A stretch of 64,000 bases of DNA from Mucilaginibacter empetricola (GTDB taxonomy: Bacteria > Bacteroidota > Bacteroidia > Sphingobacteriales > Sphingobacteriaceae): positions 124,001 to 188,000 of the forward strand of contig NZ_JANUBZ010000004.1 in NCBI RefSeq assembly GCF_024808665.1, written 5' to 3'. The position numbers and the translations under genes were made by a program. A model generated the notes under the pieces. The model did not search any database. It was not told where the DNA came from and saw only the letters and a program-made list of their open reading frames with translations. Positions 26,489-36,025 of the stretch are shown piece after piece; position 1 is the first letter of the stretch; every line of letters starts with the position of its first letter.

Positions 26489-28900
26489 ATGTTTAAAAGA
26501 CGTACAGCTATCAGGAGTAGTGTTTTGGCACTGCTGTTAACAATTACTGCCAGCGCTTTTTCGGCTAAAGCCGCTATAAAATCGTACAAAAAAGATGCAG
26601 ACGGAGTAACCTTTTCTTTGGATAAGGGTTTGATGCGGATAAAAGTTTGTAGCAGCGATATTATTGAGGTTAAATACACCCTGTTTGATGCCTTCGAGCA
26701 AAAAAAATCACTGGTTATTAATAATCAATGGGTAAACAAAGCCAGTTTCACGGTAACAGAGAATTCATCTGACATCATTATTACCACTCCCAGGCTAAGG
26801 TTATTAATAAACAAAGCCACCAACGCAATAACCTATGCTGATAAGAGTGGCAACGTAATTACATCGGAAGATAAAGAAGAAAACAAAACCATGGAGGCTG
26901 CTACCATTGCGGGTATAAATACCTATAATGTTAGTACTCAATTTAATTCGCCGGCAAATGAGGCGCTTTATGGCTTAGGTTGTCATCCGGAAGATTCACT
27001 GTCTATCAATTATAAAGGCCGCAACCAGGAATTATTAATTAAATACATGACAGGAGCTATCCCGGTGCTGCTATCAACCAAAGGCTATGGCTTGCTTTGG
27101 GATAATTATTCGGCCTCTGATTTTTATGGTGGAGAGGCCGGCAATACCAAATTTAAATATGTATCGGAAAGTGGCAAACAGGTAGATTACTACTTCTTCT
27201 ACGGTCCCGATTTTGATGAAATAATTAATCTTTATCGTATTGCAACAGGTAAGGCACCAATGTACCCAAAATGGTCAATGGGGCTTTTTCAATCGCAGGA
27301 TCGGTATAAAACACAGGATGAGATATTATCTGTAAAAAACAATTACCGCAATAACCATATACCTGTCGACGCCATTGTGCAGGACTGGTACTGGTGGTCG
27401 CCGTTGCCTATTGGCTCGCATGTGATGAACCGTGAACGGTATCCCGATCCAAAAGCGATGATTGACGAGTTGCATAAAGCTAACATGCATGCCATGATAT
27501 CCATATGGCCGGTATTTGGCAGCGGAACTAATAACTTTGATGCCCTTAAGCGCAATGGTTTTTTAACCAGCATTACCTGGGATAACTTTGTTACCCACAC
27601 ATTTGATACCTATTACGATGCACATAACCCGAAGGCAAGAGCCATGTACTGGCAACAGGCCAGAGACAGCGTGGTTGCCCGTTATGGCTGGGATGCCTGG
27701 TGGGTTGACCAATGCGAGCCGGACAACGGCTCACTGCTGGATGAACGCCGTAAAGCAGATTTTTCTGTAGGCAAAGGGATTGATTATTTTAACACTTATT
27801 CATTAGAACATTCGGAAGGGCTTTATAAGGGCTGGCGCAAGGATATTCCCGGTAAACGTGCTTTTTTCCTGATCCGCCAATCATTTGCAGGTGAGCAGCG
27901 TAATGCGGCCACACTGTGGTCATCAGACATCACTACAACCTTTGCGTCGTTGCGGAACCAGGTTCCACAGGGCATTAACGCATGTGTTTCGGGTATCCCG
28001 TACTGGACATCAGACATCGGTGGCTACTTGTCGCGCGTATCACCCGATGGTATTCCCGATTGGTCGAAACCTGCTTACCGCGAGTTATTTACCCGTTGGT
28101 TTCAGTTTGGTACATTTTGCCCTATTATGCGTATCCATGGTAAAGGCGAACGGGCATTATTTTCCAGCAATTGGGATGATAACACTAAAGCTATTTTGTT
28201 AAAATATGATAAGCTGCGTTATCGTATGCTGCCGTATACTTACTCGCTTGCCGGCGCTGTTACACTGCACAACTATACCATAATGCGCTCCCTTAATTTC
28301 GATTTCAGAAATGATGCGGGTGTGTACAATATACCGGACGAATATATGTTTGGTCCGGCATTTTTGGTAAGCCCGGTTACCGAGCAATTGTACACCGGCA
28401 CTAAAGCTGCCGAAGGTAGAACCACGCGTAATGTTTATTTACCGGCATCGGCGCAGTGGTATGATTTTTACACCGGGCAACTTTATAAAGGTGGTCAAAC
28501 CGTAGCTTCGGCTGCACCAATTGATATTATTCCCTTGTATGTAAAGGCTGGTTCTATTATCCCGATGGGACCTGTGGTTGAATATGCTACACAAAAGGTA
28601 AACAAGGTTATTGAACTGCGCATTTATCCAGGTGCAAACGGGCAATTTACATTGTACGAAGATCAGAACGATGGCTATAACTACGAAAAAGGTCAGTATA
28701 CAACCGTTATTTTTAGTTGGAACGATCAGCAGCATCAATTAAGTATCTCCGGTATTAAAGGGAGCTTCCCGGGTATGTTAAAACAACGTACTATTAATGT
28801 GGTGATTGTAAAAGGTAGCCATGGTTCAAACGTTGATGAGGCAGACAAAGTAGATAAATCAATAAGCTATACTGGCAAAGCTTTATCGGTTAAAATATAA
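26489..28900 (+). CDS. Glycoside hydrolase family 31 (alpha-glucosidase/alpha-xylosidase type)
   Basis: An 803-residue secreted or periplasmic enzyme with an N-terminal signal (cleavage near SAKA). The nucleophile Asp lies in DAWWVDQCEPD near residue 406, and the acid/base Asp in LWSSDITTTF near 480. IVQDWYWW, GGYLSR and WFQFGTFCPIMRIHG match further GH31 blocks; a C-terminal DUF5110-like beta domain follows. GH31 acts on alpha-linked glucose or xylose with retention. It is beside the uronate locus but on the other strand, so membership of that pathway is uncertain. Confidence 0.92.
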   Translation: MFKRRTAIRSSVLALLLTITASAFSAKAAIKSYKKDADGVTFSLDKGLMRIKVCSSDIIEVKYTLFDAFEQKKSLVINNQWVNKASFTVTENSSDIIITTPRLRLLINKATNAITYADKSGNVITSEDKEENKTMEAATIAGINTYNVSTQFNSPANEALYGLGCHPEDSLSINYKGRNQELLIKYMTGAIPVLLSTKGYGLLWDNYSASDFYGGEAGNTKFKYVSESGKQVDYYFFYGPDFDEIINLYRIATGKAPMYPKWSMGLFQSQDRYKTQDEILSVKNNYRNNHIPVDAIVQDWYWWSPLPIGSHVMNRERYPDPKAMIDELHKANMHAMISIWPVFGSGTNNFDALKRNGFLTSITWDNFVTHTFDTYYDAHNPKARAMYWQQARDSVVARYGWDAWWVDQCEPDNGSLLDERRKADFSVGKGIDYFNTYSLEHSEGLYKGWRKDIPGKRAFFLIRQSFAGEQRNAATLWSSDITTTFASLRNQVPQGINACVSGIPYWTSDIGGYLSRVSPDGIPDWSKPAYRELFTRWFQFGTFCPIMRIHGKGERALFSSNWDDNTKAILLKYDKLRYRMLPYTYSLAGAVTLHNYTIMRSLNFDFRNDAGVYNIPDEYMFGPAFLVSPVTEQLYTGTKAAEGRTTRNVYLPASAQWYDFYTGQLYKGGQTVASAAPIDIIPLYVKAGSIIPMGPVVEYATQKVNKVIELRIYPGANGQFTLYEDQNDGYNYEKGQYTTVIFSWNDQQHQLSISGIKGSFPGMLKQRTINVVIVKGSHGSNVDEADKVDKSISYTGKALSVKI

Positions 28901-28919
28901 ATGAATTGATAGCGGTATC

Positions 28920-29003
28920 AAACTTACGAAGTTTAATCCGGTGTTGTTTGTTTTCAATGGGCTCATTGAGGGCTACGCCGTTTTAAAACTTCGTAAGTTT
29001 TTC
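28920..29003. terminator. Large inverted repeat after GH31, terminator-like
   Basis: AAACTTACGAAGTTT (28920-28934) and AAACTTCGTAAGTTT (28986-29000) are perfect complements across a 51-base loop. The right arm is followed by T residues. It begins 20 bases after the GH31 stop. Confidence 0.65.
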
Positions 29004-29012
29004 AGCGTGAAT

Positions 29013-29160
29013 GACCCCATCGGGGTCAAATATCGGTAGAAAAAAAAACGATAATTATTTCGTGCCATCGGTACGAAACCTATGCGGCAAGGTGGCGTAC
29101 CTACAGCACGCTAAAATGGTTTATAATAATGTTCTACCAATATTTTGCGCCGAAGGCGCA
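29013..29160. repeat. Palindromic intergenic repeat, GACCCCATCGGGGTC type
   Basis: The unit begins with GACCCC-ATC-GGGGTC and ends with TGCGCC-GAA-GGCGCA, each a tight hairpin. Between them, ATATCGGTAGAA (29030-29041) pairs with TTCTACCAATAT (29132-29143), 11 of 12. The nested structure is typical of REP/MITE-like elements. A further CGGGTT/AACCCG stem lies at 29190-29206. No gene is present in 28901-29251. Confidence 0.7.
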
Positions 29161-29251
29161 TTTGTGTCATTTTACCTTTAGAGTCCCATCGGGTTTTCAC
29201 AACCCGGATTGCCTCTATTTAATTACCTTTTATCTTCTAAAATTCGTAACG

Positions 29252-30439
29252 CTACATCCAAAGTAACGGATGCCTGATGGGTAGGTTTCTGATAACTTCT
29301 TCCACTTGTGGGTTATGATCAAGTTTTTGCCAGGTTTGCAGCCATTCATTTTGGTTGTATACATTGGCGCCAAATAGTAAAAAAGGCTGTGCAACAGGCC
29401 AGTTATCCCAATACATTACATCAGGTTTTAATGTCCATTTGCCTTTATCTGCTACAAAAGGATATAGATAAAGGATGCCTTTTTTGATAGATTTACCATC
29501 GGCAGTTTCAAAATTCCATAAATTATCCTGCGGGGTTGATAATATCTGACAAAGGGTGGCCATGGCATCTAAATTAAATATGGAATAGCCGTAGGGCTTG
29601 GTACGTGTCATTTCTAAAGGGAAGCTTCCGTCTGTACCCATCTGGTTGGGCAATAAAACGGTTTTGTATAGCACACGCATAGAATCGAGCACTGCCTGGT
29701 TATTACATAATTTGGCAAAAGACGCTACCTGCATAGCCCAGCAGGTAGAATGGTTGTTTTTGGTTAACTTTTCCTCTAATCCCGGTTTGCTGGTCATTAA
29801 CCAATTAGTGTAGGCCGTAAACCAGTTTTTTATGCCTTTAAGGGTTTGCTCATCCAGTGCATCTGAACCTTCCATCACGATAACACCTTGTGCAATTTCC
29901 ATTAAATGGATGGTATCAATAATACCGTAATTGCGGCCGGTAAATTTGCCTTTTACAGCTTGGGCAAACCATAGGCTGGGGTTCATCAGTGTTTCAGGGT
30001 CAATAAACCATGCTTTAAGGTGGATAATAGCTTGTACAACACACTTTTTATCGCCGGTTATTTTGTAGGCCGATGCCAGCGCCCCAATTATTTTGCTGAA
30101 CCTGATCATCGCTTTGCGATGTTCCACAAAATTATCGGGATTTGTTAATCCATCCCGGTTAATATAAGGGCCGTTTGGGTTTTGCGGGTCGGGCCAGAAG
30201 TAGTCAGCTTCCGAGAAGAAATCGTGTTTGCCGCCTGCGCTTCGTGTGCTAAAGGAGGCAGTAACCGTAACAGGTTGCTGTTGCATGGCCCATGCAGCTT
30301 CTTTTAAAATTTGCTTTTTTAAGGTAGCTTCTGCAGCTTTTTCTACGCCGTTTTTTGTTTGCGTATAACGGGTATTGGAAAACGCACTTTGAAAAGTAAA
30401 AAGAACAACAATGAAAAATATCCGGGCCAGTGTTTTCAT
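29252..30439 (-). CDS. Alginate-lyase-superfamily polysaccharide lyase
   Basis: A 395-residue protein with a signal peptide (cleavage near SAFS). The body is an alpha/alpha toroid of the alginate lyase (PF05426) type: DYFWPDPQNPNGPYINRDG near residue 80 and the catalytic-region motif NNHSTCW near 233. The DYFWPDP and NNH blocks suggest PL38-like glucuronan/alginate lyases, though PL5 is possible. It cleaves beta-1,4-linked uronates by elimination. It is the last gene of a five-gene uronate operon, 10 bases after the second lyase. Confidence 0.78.
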   Translation of the reverse strand: MKTLARIFFIVVLFTFQSAFSNTRYTQTKNGVEKAAEATLKKQILKEAAWAMQQQPVTVTASFSTRSAGGKHDFFSEADYFWPDPQNPNGPYINRDGLTNPDNFVEHRKAMIRFSKIIGALASAYKITGDKKCVVQAIIHLKAWFIDPETLMNPSLWFAQAVKGKFTGRNYGIIDTIHLMEIAQGVIVMEGSDALDEQTLKGIKNWFTAYTNWLMTSKPGLEEKLTKNNHSTCWAMQVASFAKLCNNQAVLDSMRVLYKTVLLPNQMGTDGSFPLEMTRTKPYGYSIFNLDAMATLCQILSTPQDNLWNFETADGKSIKKGILYLYPFVADKGKWTLKPDVMYWDNWPVAQPFLLFGANVYNQNEWLQTWQKLDHNPQVEEVIRNLPIRHPLLWM

Positions 30440-30449
30440 ATTTTGCTGA

Positions 30450-31550
30450 TTATTTCTTTTTTACATTATTTAAAGCCAGCTGCCAGGTAAAATAAGCAGG
30501 ATCGTTTTTTGTAGTTTGTTTGATGATAGCCGGGTATGCAGGATCAAAGTAAGCCGCTAATAAAAACGTGTATAAGCCGCTTTCCGGTTTAAATAAGATG
30601 CCGGCATCATAACCTTTTTCGTGGTTTTTGGCGCGTTGCTTATCAAAAGGCACAGTACTGTTTACAAATTCGCCATGTGTTTTCTCGCCGGTCATGTAAG
30701 GAACCATAAAATCGACACATTTTTTTAGGGATGCGCCATTAGGCGTTTGGTAGTCGAAATAGTTTTTGCCGGTTGCTCTGTAAATAGTAATACAAGCGGT
30801 TAGTAGCGGTTCCAGATCATAAGTATGGTAATGGAAAGCATCGCGCTCAACAAAATCAAGTGTAGTGCCATCAGTATTTAAATTAATAGCCAGTTGTTTT
30901 TCCAGTTCGGTGCGGATAACGTCATCATACTTTCTGGTGTGCAGCGTATAAGCAATAAGCGTAAATATTTTTATGCGGTGCGAATTCCAATTATTTATGG
31001 CCGTGCCTCTGCCCGGTTTGGCCGATGCACTGTTTACCTCCGCATCTGCAATACTTTCCATCCAATTGTCAATTGTTTTTCTGTTTGTTGATGACACTTC
31101 ACTTCGCACCAAATCATAACCGGTAATCATATCTTCCAGCTTGGTTTCATTTATTGGATCGCCGCTGGCTTTATTTACGTTGCTCCATGCTAAAAGGAAG
31201 GCAGTGGCTTTGTCCAGATAAATCTTATCGCCATATAGCCGATATACCAAAGCCAGTGCATAAACTTTGCGGGCATCGTCAACCGCTTTAAGGCTTGCCG
31301 TTTTTGCAGGATTACCCTCCAATAATCCCTGCGATTGTATTTCTGCTATCGGGTTTGGATCTTCGGCTAACGCCTTTTGTGCAGTTGCTAAAAATTGCAG
31401 GTATATTTTTTTATATGTTGAAGTGCTGCTGTTATTAGTGTCAATATCATTGCGTAATGCCTTTATCTCACTTTTTGTCATACTCACTACCTGGGCATGG
31501 GAATGCAGGTATAAACCGAACAGAGAGATCAGCAAAATAGTCTTCTTCAT
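30450..31550 (-). CDS. Second alginate-lyase-superfamily protein
   Basis: A 366-residue secreted protein with a signal peptide ending HAQ. It has helical-toroid character, with GRGTAINNWNSHRIKIF near residue 180 and AFHYHTYDLEPLLTA near 240, where Asn, His and Tyr residues occupy catalytic positions seen in PF05426 enzymes. It starts 1 base after the uxuA stop and ends 10 bases before the other lyase. The two lyases are only distantly alike, so they may act at different sites or chain lengths. Confidence 0.75.
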   Translation of the reverse strand: MKKTILLISLFGLYLHSHAQVVSMTKSEIKALRNDIDTNNSSTSTYKKIYLQFLATAQKALAEDPNPIAEIQSQGLLEGNPAKTASLKAVDDARKVYALALVYRLYGDKIYLDKATAFLLAWSNVNKASGDPINETKLEDMITGYDLVRSEVSSTNRKTIDNWMESIADAEVNSASAKPGRGTAINNWNSHRIKIFTLIAYTLHTRKYDDVIRTELEKQLAINLNTDGTTLDFVERDAFHYHTYDLEPLLTACITIYRATGKNYFDYQTPNGASLKKCVDFMVPYMTGEKTHGEFVNSTVPFDKQRAKNHEKGYDAGILFKPESGLYTFLLAAYFDPAYPAIIKQTTKNDPAYFTWQLALNNVKKK

Positions 31551-31551
31551 T

Positions 31552-32739
31552 TTAATAGTTAAAAGCCTTTTTTATACCTAACTCTAACCCGCGCAGCTCT
31601 GCCAATCCCCGTAAACGACCAATGGCCGAGTAGCCGGGATTTGTTTTTTTATGCAGATCATCCAGCATTTTGTGACCATGATCGGGCCTGAAAGGCATGG
31701 CGGTATCTTTTCGCCCGGCACTTATTCTTTTTTGTTGCTCTTCCAGCAACGCTTTCATTACAGCATACATATCCACATCGCCGGCTAAATGGTCAGCCTC
31801 ATGGAAGTTTCCGTCAGCATCCCGTTTGGTGCTTCTTAAATGGATAAAATGAACGCGATGGCCCAGGCGCTGCACCATGCCGGGTAAATCGTTATCGGTG
31901 TTTACACCGAATGAGCCGGTACAAAAGGTAAGTCCGTTGTTAGGGCTATCAACCGCATTATAAATATCTTCAATATCCTTTTCATTGCTAACTACCCGCG
32001 GCAATCCTAAAATAGGGTAGGGCGGATCATCAGGATGAATGCACATCAATACGCCAGCTTCTTCGGCTGCGGGAATAACTTGCTGTAAAAACCAGCTTAG
32101 GTTGGCTTTTAAGTGTTTTGGGCCGATATTTTTATAGGAGCTAAGCATGTCAGCAAATTTTTCGATCGTATAACCTTCTTCAGATCCAGGTAAACCGGCT
32201 ATAATGTTTTTAACCAATAACTGCTTCGCATCGTCTGTTAATTGATCATAGTATGTTTTTGCCTTTTGGGCGATGTTATCAGCATAGCTTCTTCCCGCAT
32301 CTGCTCTTTTCAAAATAAATATATCGAATGCCGCAAAAGCAGTTAAATCAAACCGTAATGCGGTTGATCCATCGGGCATACGGTAATCCAGATCGGTACG
32401 GGTCCAATCCAATACGGGCATAAAGTTGTAACAAACTATGCTGATACCGCAAAGCCCCAGATTGAGCAGGGATTGCTTGTAATTAGCTATGTATTGCTGG
32501 TAATTACCTGTTTGGCGCTTAATATCTTCGTGAACGGGTACACTTTCTACAACGGCCCATTTGAGCCCGGCAGCTTCAATAATAGCTTTTCGCTTGTTAA
32601 TTTCCTCTACCGTCCATACTTCACCATTGGGGATATGATGTAGGGCAGTTACTATACCGGTGGCTCCCGCCTGCCGCGCATCAGCTAATGAAACCGGGTC
32701 ATTGGGGCCGTACCACCTCCATGTTTGTTGTAAGCTCAT
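31552..32739 (-). CDS. uxuA: D-mannonate dehydratase
   Basis: A 395-residue UxuA of normal length. It starts [18 protein letters not shown], the family signature, and carries the metal-binding motifs [44 protein letters not shown] and [11 protein letters not shown]. It dehydrates D-mannonate to 2-keto-3-deoxy-D-gluconate in the cytoplasm. It sits between GH88 and the lyases in one operon; the reductase that makes mannonate is in the divergent-looking second operon of the same locus. Confidence 0.97.
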   Translation of the reverse strand: MSLQQTWRWYGPNDPVSLADARQAGATGIVTALHHIPNGEVWTVEEINKRKAIIEAAGLKWAVVESVPVHEDIKRQTGNYQQYIANYKQSLLNLGLCGISIVCYNFMPVLDWTRTDLDYRMPDGSTALRFDLTAFAAFDIFILKRADAGRSYADNIAQKAKTYYDQLTDDAKQLLVKNIIAGLPGSEEGYTIEKFADMLSSYKNIGPKHLKANLSWFLQQVIPAAEEAGVLMCIHPDDPPYPILGLPRVVSNEKDIEDIYNAVDSPNNGLTFCTGSFGVNTDNDLPGMVQRLGHRVHFIHLRSTKRDADGNFHEADHLAGDVDMYAVMKALLEEQQKRISAGRKDTAMPFRPDHGHKMLDDLHKKTNPGYSAIGRLRGLAELRGLELGIKKAFNY

Positions 32740-32771
32740 TTTTTTGTATCAGTATTTTAATTGCAAGACGC

Positions 32772-33974
32772 TTATCGTCCCGCGTAATCTTTAATGGTCA
32801 TTTTGCTTCTTAATAATGCCTCCAGGTAATAGTAATCGGCATAAATAATAGGCACATCTATTTCACTTTTGGCAGGTTTGTGGCCTGTGCTGTGCAATAA
32901 TATAAAATCGCCATTGCTGTTTAACGGCGCTTTGTATGATTTATTAAGGTTGGCTAATATGGTATTAGCTTTTTCCCGGTAATCACTACCCGGACTATAT
33001 AATGCCAGTTCATAAAGTGCTGAAGCAGCAATTGCTGCAGCCGATGCATCATGCGGCGTATTCGGAATAGCCGGATCATTATAGTCCCAATACGGAATAA
33101 GATCTTTTGGCAGCGTAGGATTGCTGAAAATAAATTTGGCTATGTTTTGGGCTAATATTAAATACTTTTTATCGTGTGTTTCGCGGTAACACATGGTGTA
33201 ACCATACAGTCCCCATGCCTGTCCGCGCGCCCAGGCCGATTCATCACTATATCCCTGTGCGGTGTTTTTTTGAATAACAGCGCCGGTTTCCGGATTATAA
33301 TCAACCACATGATAAGAACTGTAATCAGCACGATAGTGATTGATGATGGTATGATTGGCGTGCGATACCGCAATTTTATAAAAGGATGAATCTCCTGTTA
33401 GCCTCGTAGCTTCAAAAAGCAGCTCCAGGTTCATCATATTATCAATAATTACGGGATAGGTCCATTTATCTTTGTTATGATCCCATGAGCGTATTACCCC
33501 GGCCTTGGCGTTAAAACGTGTGCTTAATGATTTTGCGGCTTGTATAACTACTTTTCGGTAATTGGTGTCGCCGGTTATGCGGTAGCCATTGCCAAAGCTG
33601 CAATAAATCATAAAGCCAAGGTCGTGAGTGCCTTTGTCAAATTGTTCGGCAGTGAGTTTAGCGGTATAAATTTGTGCCTGTTTTAACCATTTTGCATCCC
33701 TGGTATAATCATAATAAAACCACAAAATGCCGGCAAAAAAGCCGCTTGTCCAATCTTTGGTGTTAACCAGCTTGAATTTGCCATTTTCAAAAGTTCTGGG
33801 CGAAACTAATCCGCCAGCAGTATCTGCCGTTTTAAGCTCATCCAGCATGTAATTGGTTTGTTGTTCGGCATAGTTAAATTGTTGCTGCACATTTACTTTC
33901 TGGCCAAATGCTGCCGAACTGATTCCATACAGCATCAGGGTAAGTGCAAAAGCCTGTATTTTAATATTTTTCAT
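32772..33974 (-). CDS. Glycoside hydrolase family 88, unsaturated glucuronyl hydrolase
   Basis: With the ATG at 33974 the protein has 400 residues, starting MKNIKIQAFALTLML with a cleavable signal; an ATG 19 codons upstream would overlap the preceding gene and is unlikely. DWTSGFFAGILWFYYDY, SAWARGQAWGLYGYTMCYRE and HDASAAAIAASALYEL match GH88. The enzyme removes the 4,5-unsaturated uronic acid left at the non-reducing end by lyases. Its signal peptide places it in the periplasm. Confidence 0.92.
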   Translation of the reverse strand: MKNIKIQAFALTLMLYGISSAAFGQKVNVQQQFNYAEQQTNYMLDELKTADTAGGLVSPRTFENGKFKLVNTKDWTSGFFAGILWFYYDYTRDAKWLKQAQIYTAKLTAEQFDKGTHDLGFMIYCSFGNGYRITGDTNYRKVVIQAAKSLSTRFNAKAGVIRSWDHNKDKWTYPVIIDNMMNLELLFEATRLTGDSSFYKIAVSHANHTIINHYRADYSSYHVVDYNPETGAVIQKNTAQGYSDESAWARGQAWGLYGYTMCYRETHDKKYLILAQNIAKFIFSNPTLPKDLIPYWDYNDPAIPNTPHDASAAAIAASALYELALYSPGSDYREKANTILANLNKSYKAPLNSNGDFILLHSTGHKPAKSEIDVPIIYADYYYLEALLRSKMTIKDYAGR

Positions 33975-33991
33975 AATGGGTTTGTAGTGTT

Positions 33992-34783
33992 TTAGTTTGC
34001 TGTTTTTGCAGGTATATTGCTGATGAGCCATTTAACAACATCATCGGCTGCTTTGTCGTTTTCATAATCTGCGGGCAGACGGCCGTTTACGTATTCATTA
34101 TAAAGCCATGGATCGCCAACGGCCATCACCATGCCCTTGCCATATTTGGTAATTGCCATAATAGTAGCGCCATTTTTGTTTTTCAATGCCGGTACAGCAT
34201 TGCCTCGTGTGCCTATAGAACAAACATCTTTCAGGAAAATTTTATGGGCAGTTTTTAATATAGGGTTGTTAATGGGATAAACCGCCCCGTCTTCAAAATG
34301 CTTGTCATCAATTACATGGTTCTGCAAATCGTCATTAAAATGCATTCCAAATACGGCGGCCAGGTTATTAAAATGGGGCAGCTCCACATTGGCGCTATCG
34401 TTAGCCAACATCAACAAAACACCACCCGAATGCACCCATTTGGCAATCTCCGTAATGTTATTTTGTTCGATGTAATTAGGGTTAGGGCTTTCCTTTTTAG
34501 TATCAGGATCGACAATAATATAGATATTCGATTTTTTCAGATTATCAACGGTTGGCGCTATAGCGAGTGTATCCAGCTGCGCGCCATTTTTTTTAAAGAT
34601 ATCGCCTAACTTTGAAAATCCGGTGTTGGCCGCATCATCCCACATATAATGATAACGTTCCACTTTTCCGGATGCCGTTTTATGCACTTCGTGATTGAAA
34701 TAGTAATCCAGCGTTACCACCTGGGCGTTGGCAGTATTAAAATAGGTGATAATAATAAGGCCTATCAGCGATAAAGCTTTCAT
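33992..34783 (-). CDS. DUF4350-like secreted protein of the uronate operon
   Basis: I chose the ATG at 34783 (263 residues), which starts the signal peptide MKALSLIGLIIITYF; a longer frame begins 17 codons upstream. The mature part has a GATase1/DUF4350-like alpha/beta pattern: NIYIIVDPDTKKE, WVHSGGVLLMLANDS and GKGMVMAVGDPWLYNEY. In Bacteroidota this domain is often fused or adjacent to GH88/GH105 enzymes, which fits its 17-base spacing from GH88. Function is unproven; a substrate-binding role is inferred. Confidence 0.65.
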   Translation of the reverse strand: MKALSLIGLIIITYFNTANAQVVTLDYYFNHEVHKTASGKVERYHYMWDDAANTGFSKLGDIFKKNGAQLDTLAIAPTVDNLKKSNIYIIVDPDTKKESPNPNYIEQNNITEIAKWVHSGGVLLMLANDSANVELPHFNNLAAVFGMHFNDDLQNHVIDDKHFEDGAVYPINNPILKTAHKIFLKDVCSIGTRGNAVPALKNKNGATIMAITKYGKGMVMAVGDPWLYNEYVNGRLPADYENDKAADDVVKWLISNIPAKTAN

Positions 34784-34812
34784 AAATGTTGAATTATTGA
34801 CGGGTAATAATT

Positions 34813-34850
34813 GGTATGATTTCAAAAGTATCATACCTAAACTGTATCAA
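34813..34850 (-). promoter_or_regulatory. Promoter with overlapping operator for the lyase/GH88/uxuA operon
   Basis: On the minus strand TTG (34850-34848), a 17-base spacer and TACTTTTG (34830-34823) match the Bacteroidota promoter TTG-N17-TAnnTTTG. GGTATGAT and ATCATACC (34813-34837), perfect 8-base arms, enclose the -7 element. A repressor bound there would block transcription. The operon start codon is at 34783. Confidence 0.7.
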
Positions 34851-34885
34851 CAAGGATAGTGCGTTAATTATTCACGAAATCGTTT

Positions 34886-35935
34886 TCAGGACGAGCGCTT
34901 TTTAACGGGAGAGGACGAATCTCTGATGAATAACTGGGTGGGTAGAGCCCTGGTTTCAAACTCTGTGATGGGATTTTTGCTTTCAATAATGCTGATGAGC
35001 ATTTCGATGGCATTTTTGCCAATTTCAAAACCTGGCTGATAAATGGTACTCAGCGGCGGATTAAGCGCATCTGCTAATTGAGTATTTGAAAACCCTAAGA
35101 GCGCCATTTCATCGGGGATCCTGATTTTCATTTTTTGTAGCAGAAGCAGTGTAGTGGTCGTAATTCTGTCTGATGTGGTAAATATGGCATCCGGGCGCTT
35201 GTCCATAGCTAGCAAGTCGTTCATGGCATTTTTTACCTCATCAATGTCCCTGCCGCCGTGCATACAATATTTAACGTAGTCTTCATTAAATTCAATCCCT
35301 GCTTGCTCAAGCGCCTTTGCATAACCATTTAAGCGCTCACGTGTAATAGAAATATTGGGTGAACTGGTAATGTGCGCTATCCTTTTATAGCCCGAATTTA
35401 ACAGGTGTTGCGTGCCTTCAAAGGCTCCGTTAAAATTATCGGCAATAACTTTATGCGTATCAATTTCATCGGTAATGCGATCAAAAAATACAATAGGCAG
35501 GCCTTTTTTATGTAATGATTTTAAATGCTCCACATCACTGGTTTCGGTAGAGAGCGAAATAAGTATCCCGTCGACAGAGCGGTAAGTGAGGTGCTTGATG
35601 TTGAGTGCCTCTAACTCAAAAGATTCATGTGTTTGGGTGATGATTACATTATAACCCTTACTGTAAGCTACAGACTCAATACCATTAATAACCTGTGAAA
35701 AGAACTGGTTATCAATAGTGGAAACTACGATACCAATTGATTTACTGTTACCTTGTTTAAGACTTTTCGCTATTGGATTTGGCCGGTAATTATGCTTTTC
35801 GGCGTACTCGGTTACTATTTTTTTTGTTTTTTCGCTGATCTCATGGCTGTCGCTCAGCGCTTTGGAAACTGTTGAAACCGAAAGACTCAATGCAGTGGCA
35901 ATATCCTTTATGGTTATGGCTTCAAAATTCATCAT
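34886..35935 (-). CDS. LacI-family transcriptional regulator of the uronate locus
   Basis: A 349-residue repressor. The helix-turn-helix is TIKDIATALSLSVSTVSKAL, followed by the hinge HNYRPNPIAKSLKQG. The C-terminal periplasmic-binding-protein-like sensor has the SIGIVVSTIDNQFFSQVING and FTTSDRIT blocks. It lies between two uronate catabolic operons and is probably their regulator, with a uronate intermediate as likely effector. The AACGTT sites near this gene and near kduI are candidate operators. Confidence 0.93.
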   Translation of the reverse strand: MMNFEAITIKDIATALSLSVSTVSKALSDSHEISEKTKKIVTEYAEKHNYRPNPIAKSLKQGNSKSIGIVVSTIDNQFFSQVINGIESVAYSKGYNVIITQTHESFELEALNIKHLTYRSVDGILISLSTETSDVEHLKSLHKKGLPIVFFDRITDEIDTHKVIADNFNGAFEGTQHLLNSGYKRIAHITSSPNISITRERLNGYAKALEQAGIEFNEDYVKYCMHGGRDIDEVKNAMNDLLAMDKRPDAIFTTSDRITTTTLLLLQKMKIRIPDEMALLGFSNTQLADALNPPLSTIYQPGFEIGKNAIEMLISIIESKNPITEFETRALPTQLFIRDSSSPVKKRSS

Positions 35936-35982
35936 GCAAATTAAGCCTATATTATGATAACAATGAATTTTTGGAAGTGATA

Positions 35983-35994
35983 AAAACGTTACGC
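35983..35994. promoter_or_regulatory. Candidate LacI half-palindrome upstream of lacI
   Basis: AAAACGTTACGC has the AACGTT core shared with the two sites upstream of kduI. It lies about 50 bases before the LacI start and is a candidate autoregulatory site. Confidence 0.35.
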
Positions 35995-36025
35995 AAAATA
36001 TGACCTTGAATGCATTTAAAACCTG

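Noticed and set aside
34784..34834. A longer start for the DUF4350-like protein
   Set aside because: It would translate through the promoter palindrome and put 17 residues before a clear signal peptide.
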